Below are positions 7,425-11,650 of a stretch of 11,650 bases of DNA, piece after piece. Every line of letters begins with the position of its first letter. Position 1 is the stretch's first letter. The translations under genes and the position numbers were made by a program. The DNA is taken from assembly GCA_031281895.1 (NCBI GenBank), contig JAITET010000047.1, positions 1 through 11,650 on the forward strand. The letters are read 5' to 3'. Origin of the DNA: Puniceicoccales bacterium. Lineage in GTDB: Bacteria; Verrucomicrobiota; Verrucomicrobiia; Opitutales; JAIRKQ01. The notes beneath the pieces were generated by a model that saw only the letters and a program-made list of their open reading frames with translations, was not told the origin of the DNA and did not search any database.

Positions 7425-10421
7425 ATGGTTGTTTTTGATACTAACGTACTTAGAATGATTGTTCGGAATGGTAGGGGAGTGGCATTAATTTTCGTGGTTC
7501 TAGTTTTGCTACTTATCGGGGGAATTTTTACAAATATTGCCACCCTCAATTACATAGAAATTTTACGCCTCAGGAAGGAAACAAATGTCAATAGGGCGAA
7601 AGATATGGCCCTATTCGCTCTCGGTTTAGCCGTTGAAAGATTGCAAAAATTGACGGGATGCGATACCTGTGCGACGGCTTTGGCAGGATCAATTGGTAAC
7701 GTCAGTGGTGGGAAAAAGTATTATGTTGGAGTCTGGAATAGTTCCGAAAAAAGATCCGATGGTGAACAGAATTTTCTCGGGTGGTTGGTTTCCGATAAAA
7801 ATTCAGAAAATTTTGATTCCGTTTTTTACGATGAATCGGGAAAGGCAGAAAAGATTTTTTCTTCGGGCATGGGCGATGATGTTTACATTAAACCAGTTGA
7901 CCTAAAAAATTCCAACGAAGTGGTTGGACAATATGGCTTTTGGATATGCGACGAAAGTCAGAAAATAAAAATCAACCAGATTGATAGATATTCGCAATCT
8001 TCGGATTCTAGGGCCAGGAAAATTCGTTGCTGCTGCCCACAAACATTTGATGTTGATACGATCTTTGGGAAAAATAATCGAATAAAAAATAATTTTATCC
8101 TGACAAAATTTGATTTTCCAGAACAGCTCTCCTACCTAGATTTATCTGACAAAAAAGTTTTTTCACGAAACAGCCACATTCTGACCCTCCATTCCTACGG
8201 AGTCTTGGGCGATGCTAAACGGGGAGGTCTCCGCCAAGACCTGTCCCAAATGGCAAATCGTAAAATTTCCAATGGCCCCAGACAATATTTATTCGCCCCG
8301 CAGACGGAATTACCGGCCTATATTCCCACGTTAGAGTTCTTGTTATCGTTCTTTGATCTATCCAATGGGTTAAAAAACAATGGTATTCCGGTGTTTGCCA
8401 CGGATCCGATGTTTCGGCCTCAAATGTTTAAAAACTATGATGGGGCAACCATAGATCTTCCCGGGAATGATTTGCAGTCTGCGACAACGCATGGAATTTA
8501 TCCCTTGATTGTGCAATCGAATGTCAATATTGGAGTAACTACCATCGATGGGCACTTCGCTTTTACTTTTATTCCGCAAATTGTACTTTGGAATCCCTAT
8601 GATGTTGACTTACAGCCGACGAACTATGTGGTAGAATTATGCGTACCCTACAATGATCCGGCCAACACGACAGGGTTGACGCTGCTTGGATTTAATAGCA
8701 TACAGCAGAGTTTTGTGAATTTGGTGGCACGCAATTTAACGGGTTCTCAGCCCGCAAATGATGTGTCTCCCATTTTAAAATTAAAATTTTCCTCCAGTTT
8801 TAGGGCAGGAGAAACCAAGATATTTTCATTGTCAAATTCCCAAGCCATTGATTGGAACAAAGGAAACCAGCTATCCAGCACGGATGACTTGTCGAATTTT
8901 ATATACATGGATACTGGCGTTCCCACTGGCGGATATAACACCATTAGGTTGCAGTGTAGAAATGCAAATGGTAGTATTAATAAGCATTGGGACTGTTTTT
9001 ACTGGAGGTTAAGGGGTGACGATGGTAAAATTTTACAGGAAATTGCGGAGTTAGACCCTCGTGGGAATGAAAGGATTGAATGCGAACGTACGATTTTGGA
9101 TGGAAATATCAATTGCTTTGCATTCTGTTCTCGCATGAAATACGGTATTCTCGGCGATGCTGACGGTGGAAGTGGTGTACGGTGGCTGGCCATGTGTAAT
9201 CCGCGAGCCCAGTATATTAACCGTGCGGTTTGCCAAGGATATTCATCGATATTTTTCCAGGGAAATTTTATTTCGGGAAATTGGAATTGGGATACGCATA
9301 TTATCAGTTCGGCAACACCTATGGGTTTGGACAGGGAAATTCTCAACTATTTGGACGGTTTGGTGTTGTTTGACGTTCCCGACGCAACCTGTGGTATTCT
9401 GAATATTGGGCACTTGCGGCATATAAATTTTTTACCATTTGGGTATTTTTCGAGTCAAATTTTTGGGAGTTCGCGGGCAAGTCCGTTTGTACCAATAAAT
9501 AAAACGTTCCATGAAAATATAGCAGCATCTACGAGCTGGCCATCCCAGGGGAAGGTCGAATCCCTATACGACTATTCGTACTTACTAAACGGGACTATCT
9601 TTGATAGATACTTTATTTCCACAGAAAGAGGCCAGGATACTGGCGATGATAGTTTGCCATCGCTGGCGAATAAACGGTTCAAATTGGCAGGAAATGTATC
9701 GTCGACAAACGGTGAAAATTTGGCGCAAATTTTGTTGATTGATGGGCCGTTTAACGTAAATTCAACAACTCCCATCGCTTGGCAATGCGTTTTATCGTCA
9801 GCAAAAAATGAATACGACGATGTTGTTTTTCCAAGATTTTACAGTGAAAAATTTCCGAATAAAATGCCATCCTTTGATGAACGAAAGATCAAAAATTTAT
9901 CGGAAAAACTGACGGATTTGATGAAAAAGCGACACAAACCATTTTTCAGCATTGGGGAATTTGTGAATAGAACAATCGTGGAAGATCCGGCACAGTGCAG
10001 TAGGGAAGGAATTTTGCAAAAAGCAATAGACGATTCCAAACTGAATGCAGCCTTTGAGAACCACTATGTCAATTTTTCCAAAAACATTTCTTCCTACGAT
10101 AATACGTCGGCAAGTGGATTTTTGGAAGAAAATTTGCCGAATGTTGTCAATCAAGCGGATATTTTACAAACAACATCCCATTTTCTATGCACACGAGGCG
10201 ACACCTTTTTAGTTCGTGCGCTTGGAAATCACGTTGATTCCAGGGGGAAAGTCATCGAACAAGCATATTGTGAAGCAGTTGTTCAACGGGTCCCTGAGTA
10301 TGTCAACAAAAATGAAAATGCTCCAGGTGATACGGGAGAAAATTTGTCTAAGATAAACAAAAAATTTGGTCGCAGGTACAAAATAATTCTGTTCCGTTGG
10401 TTAGATGGCGGCGATATTTGA
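7425..10421 (+). CDS. Giant prepilin-like membrane-anchored protein, Verrucomicrobiota type
   Basis: I recognise this as the very large hypothetical type found in Opitutae and relatives: a PilX/GspK-like N-terminal anchor followed by a long extracytoplasmic body. It has 998 residues from ATG 7425; an ATG at 7455 would give 988 and a shorter leader, and neither has a clear Shine-Dalgarno sequence. The leader ends RNGRG, a plausible prepilin peptidase site after Gly18, followed by hydrophobic VALIFVVLVLLLIGGIF. Mature position 5 is Phe, not the usual Glu, as in GspK-like minor pseudopilins. A helix rich in Arg, Lys and Ala follows (ALFALGLAVERLQKLTG). Further family blocks are GWLVSD, FNVNSTTPIAW (about 776-786), IGEFVNR (843-849), AYCEAVVQRVPEYV (from 947) and the end FGRRYKIILFRWLDGGDI. 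The function is unknown; surface appendage or type II secretion-like assembly is an inference. No assembly genes are adjacent. Confidence 0.85.
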   Translation: MVVFDTNVLRMIVRNGRGVALIFVVLVLLLIGGIFTNIATLNYIEILRLRKETNVNRAKDMALFALGLAVERLQKLTGCDTCATALAGSIGNVSGGKKYYVGVWNSSEKRSDGEQNFLGWLVSDKNSENFDSVFYDESGKAEKIFSSGMGDDVYIKPVDLKNSNEVVGQYGFWICDESQKIKINQIDRYSQSSDSRARKIRCCCPQTFDVDTIFGKNNRIKNNFILTKFDFPEQLSYLDLSDKKVFSRNSHILTLHSYGVLGDAKRGGLRQDLSQMANRKISNGPRQYLFAPQTELPAYIPTLEFLLSFFDLSNGLKNNGIPVFATDPMFRPQMFKNYDGATIDLPGNDLQSATTHGIYPLIVQSNVNIGVTTIDGHFAFTFIPQIVLWNPYDVDLQPTNYVVELCVPYNDPANTTGLTLLGFNSIQQSFVNLVARNLTGSQPANDVSPILKLKFSSSFRAGETKIFSLSNSQAIDWNKGNQLSSTDDLSNFIYMDTGVPTGGYNTIRLQCRNANGSINKHWDCFYWRLRGDDGKILQEIAELDPRGNERIECERTILDGNINCFAFCSRMKYGILGDADGGSGVRWLAMCNPRAQYINRAVCQGYSSIFFQGNFISGNWNWDTHIISSATPMGLDREILNYLDGLVLFDVPDATCGILNIGHLRHINFLPFGYFSSQIFGSSRASPFVPINKTFHENIAASTSWPSQGKVESLYDYSYLLNGTIFDRYFISTERGQDTGDDSLPSLANKRFKLAGNVSSTNGENLAQILLIDGPFNVNSTTPIAWQCVLSSAKNEYDDVVFPRFYSEKFPNKMPSFDERKIKNLSEKLTDLMKKRHKPFFSIGEFVNRTIVEDPAQCSREGILQKAIDDSKLNAAFENHYVNFSKNISSYDNTSASGFLEENLPNVVNQADILQTTSHFLCTRGDTFLVRALGNHVDSRGKVIEQAYCEAVVQRVPEYVNKNENAPGDTGENLSKINKKFGRRYKIILFRWLDGGDI

Positions 10422-10566
10422 TCCATCTTTTAAGTTGTTTTTCTTGGCAAAGACATATAAACGGATGGCATAGTCGTTGTAGTTAAAAAAGGCTTGCTTG
10501 TGCAGGCAAAAGTTGTAAATCTCAGGTAGAGAGTTGCAAACAAAGGTGTCTTTTTCAACGAAAAAG
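10422..10566. other. Intergenic spacer with hairpins, no gene supported
   Basis: This is the first part of the 362-base gap between the prepilin-like gene and hemW. It contains a candidate minus-strand terminator (10485-10507) and a perfect 8-bp inverted repeat, GTCTTTTT (10548-10555) with AAAAAGAC (10561-10568), around a 5-base loop. A minus-strand open frame from TTG 10592 to 10401 gives 63 residues that I do not recognise; it lacks a ribosome binding site and enters the coding end of the upstream gene, so I do not call it. Part of this stretch may be decayed insertion-sequence DNA, but only the sequence from about 10567 onward shows recognisable transposase similarity. Confidence 0.5.
10485..10507 (-). 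terminator. Candidate intrinsic terminator on the hemW side
   Basis: Read on the minus strand, GCCTGC, loop ACAA and GCAAGC form a six-pair stem with one internal A-C mismatch, followed after one C by six T residues. This is the layout of a short rho-independent terminator for transcription coming from hemW. It lies about 275 bases beyond the hemW stop, with the insertion-sequence remnant in between, which would fit an insertion between gene and terminator. The stem is short and imperfect. Confidence 0.35.
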
Positions 10567-10763
10567 ACTATCCCATACATAAGTACCCGCAAAACCCAAC
10601 GACCCTACGACACAGTCTGTACAAACAACGGCACAAAATCGAGAACATGTTCAGCAGACTAAAGGACTGGCACCGTGTCGTCACCCGCTATGATCGCTGT
10701 GCTCACACTTTCTTTTCTACCATTTGTATCGCCTGTTCTTTTCTCTTTTATTTGAACTTATGA
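10567..10763 (+). pseudogene. IS5-family transposase, frameshifted C-terminal remnant
   Basis: This is the 3' end of a DDE transposase gene of the IS5/IS1031 type. From 10620 the frame reads YKQRHKIENMFSRLKDW, then RYDRCAHTFF and a hydrophobic tail ending at TGA 10761-10763. It contains the family's Y-x2-R-x3-E-x6-K signature, with Tyr at 10620, Arg at 10629, the catalytic Glu at 10641 and Lys at 10662. Upstream similarity continues in a different frame (IPYISTRKTQRPYDT, about 10570-10613), so one base has probably been lost near 10611-10616. The first two catalytic aspartates and most of the protein are absent, so this remnant cannot transpose. It lies between the convergent prepilin-like and hemW genes. 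Confidence 0.85.
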
Positions 10764-10774
10764 GTCCTGACCCC
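10760..10774. mobile_element. Probable right terminal inverted repeat of the IS5-type remnant
   Basis: ATGAGTCCTGACCCC overlaps the transposase stop and matches my recollection of terminal repeats of IS5-group elements, in which GGTCAGGACTC marks the outer end. It ends ten bases before the hemW stop codon. I found no matching left copy within the window, so the left end has been deleted or has diverged. The exact boundary and target duplication cannot be set from this sequence. Confidence 0.55.
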
Positions 10775-10783
10775 AGGCCGATT

Positions 10784-11650
10784 CTAGCTGGCCAAAGTAG
10801 GCAATGGGGTATTTTCTAAAATTTTTACCGCAATGGTATCCGCAATAAGACGGCCCGCATCCGTCAATCGGACCATGTGGTTTTCCATTTGCAGAAAACC
10901 TTCGGTGGCTAGCTGGGAGAATAAATCATCTAGCCGCGAAAAATCAATGGTGGGATACCTATTTTGTAGATTTAAAGTGTTAATCCCCCTATTCATTCGC
11001 AGGCCAAAGATTATGGAATCCTCCGCGAGAACTTGTTCACTAATAACCTCCTCGGATACGTGTGCCAAATTCCCCTGTCCGAGAGATTGTAACCACTGGA
11101 CAATGGATGGCGGGTTAGCGAACCTTCGGTTTTTATATTGGGAACAGGCGGCCGGACCAATTCCGATCCAATCTTGCATTTCCCACGTATTTGAGTTTTG
11201 AACGCTTTCAAAGGTGGGCAAACAAAAATTGGAAATTTCATAGTGTTCGTAGCCGTTCTTTCTAAGAAAGTCCCAGGTTCGCAGATAAAAGTCTGCTTCC
11301 TCATCGTTTGATTTTCGATCGAGAAGTTTTGCAAGTAATTTATTTCCAATGGGAGTATCGTTTTCAAACGTCAGGTTATAGGTTGAGATATGCCGTGGTT
11401 TTAGATCTACTGCCCGTTGTAAATCTTGCATCCATTCACCGAGCGTTTGTCCTGGAATTCCAAAGATCAAGTCGATTCCGACATTGTCAATTTCACAGGA
11501 CGAAATTATTTCCCAGGCTTCCAAAATCTGCCGATGGGTCTGCCTCCTTCCGAGAATTTGTATGGTTTTGGGGCTAAAGCTTTGTACTCCAATGGTTATG
11601 CGGTTACAGTGATATTTTGCCAAAATATCCAATTTATCTTTTTTTACCGT
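10784..11650 (-). CDS. hemW: HemW-like radical SAM heme chaperone, 5' end outside window
   Basis: HemW (formerly annotated as a coproporphyrinogen III oxidase-like protein) is a radical SAM protein that binds heme and delivers it to target proteins. The frame stays open to the window edge, so at least 289 codons are present and the N terminus with the CxxxCxxC iron-sulfur motif lies outside. Visible blocks are NRITIGVQSF, GRRQTHRQILEAW, VGIDLIFGIPGQTLGEW, HISTYNLTFENDTP and HYEISNF. The C-terminal HemW domain includes EDSIIFGLRMNRGIN and a winged-helix-like end. The usual HNxxYW and GAHS motifs read QNSNTW and AACS here, variants I associate with Verrucomicrobiota. It ends with TAG ten bases from the insertion-sequence remnant, and the partial view prevents checking cofactor ligands. 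Confidence 0.9.
   Translation of the reverse strand, partial: TVKKDKLDILAKYHCNRITIGVQSFSPKTIQILGRRQTHRQILEAWEIISSCEIDNVGIDLIFGIPGQTLGEWMQDLQRAVDLKPRHISTYNLTFENDTPIGNKLLAKLLDRKSNDEEADFYLRTWDFLRKNGYEHYEISNFCLPTFESVQNSNTWEMQDWIGIGPAACSQYKNRRFANPPSIVQWLQSLGQGNLAHVSEEVISEQVLAEDSIIFGLRMNRGINTLNLQNRYPTIDFSRLDDLFSQLATEGFLQMENHMVRLTDAGRLIADTIAVKILENTPLPTLAS

Overview
The window looks like chromosome of a low-GC (roughly 40% G+C by eye) member of the Verrucomicrobiota, probably Opitutae-like. The placement rests on three things I recognise, not on a database search. First, a giant prepilin-like protein (7425-10421) carries N- and C-terminal hallmarks I know from Opitutae genomes. Second, the HemW variant is of a form I associate with this phylum. 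Third, the housekeeping cluster L25-Pth-S6-SSB-L9-DnaB runs straight into BamA. The genetic code appears standard: TAG is used as the stop of the L25, L9, BamA and HemW genes.

Layout. Positions 1-232 hold an 84-bp tandem repeat at the window edge, itself built from two diverged 42-bp halves. Positions 244-6557 (minus strand) are one tightly packed operon, transcribed rplY > pth > rpsF > ssb > rplI > dnaB > bamA. It makes translation and replication proteins and ends with the outer-membrane protein insertase. A 146-bp divergent promoter region (6558-6703) separates it from a plus-strand AlgH/YqgE-family gene (6704-7264). After a 160-bp gap comes a 998-codon plus-strand gene for a large membrane-anchored prepilin-like protein. 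The interval 10422-10783 is not empty: it contains the frameshifted 3' end of an IS5-type transposase with its probable right terminal repeat, plus hairpins, one of which is a plausible minus-strand terminator. The window closes with hemW on the minus strand, cut at its 5' end by the window edge.

How the genes work together. The operon pairs ribosomal proteins L25, S6 and L9 and peptidyl-tRNA hydrolase with SSB and the replicative helicase, the familiar growth-linked rpsF-ssb-rplI-dnaB association. It then adds BamA, so outer-membrane biogenesis may be co-expressed with them. The giant prepilin-like protein stands alone, without assembly ATPase, secretin or other pseudopilins in view, so any secretion partners must be encoded elsewhere. 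I see no defence island, CRISPR array, tRNA or rRNA. The least ordinary elements are the multi-frame-open 42/84-bp repeat after bamA, the orphan giant prepilin-like gene, and the decayed IS5 end beside hemW.
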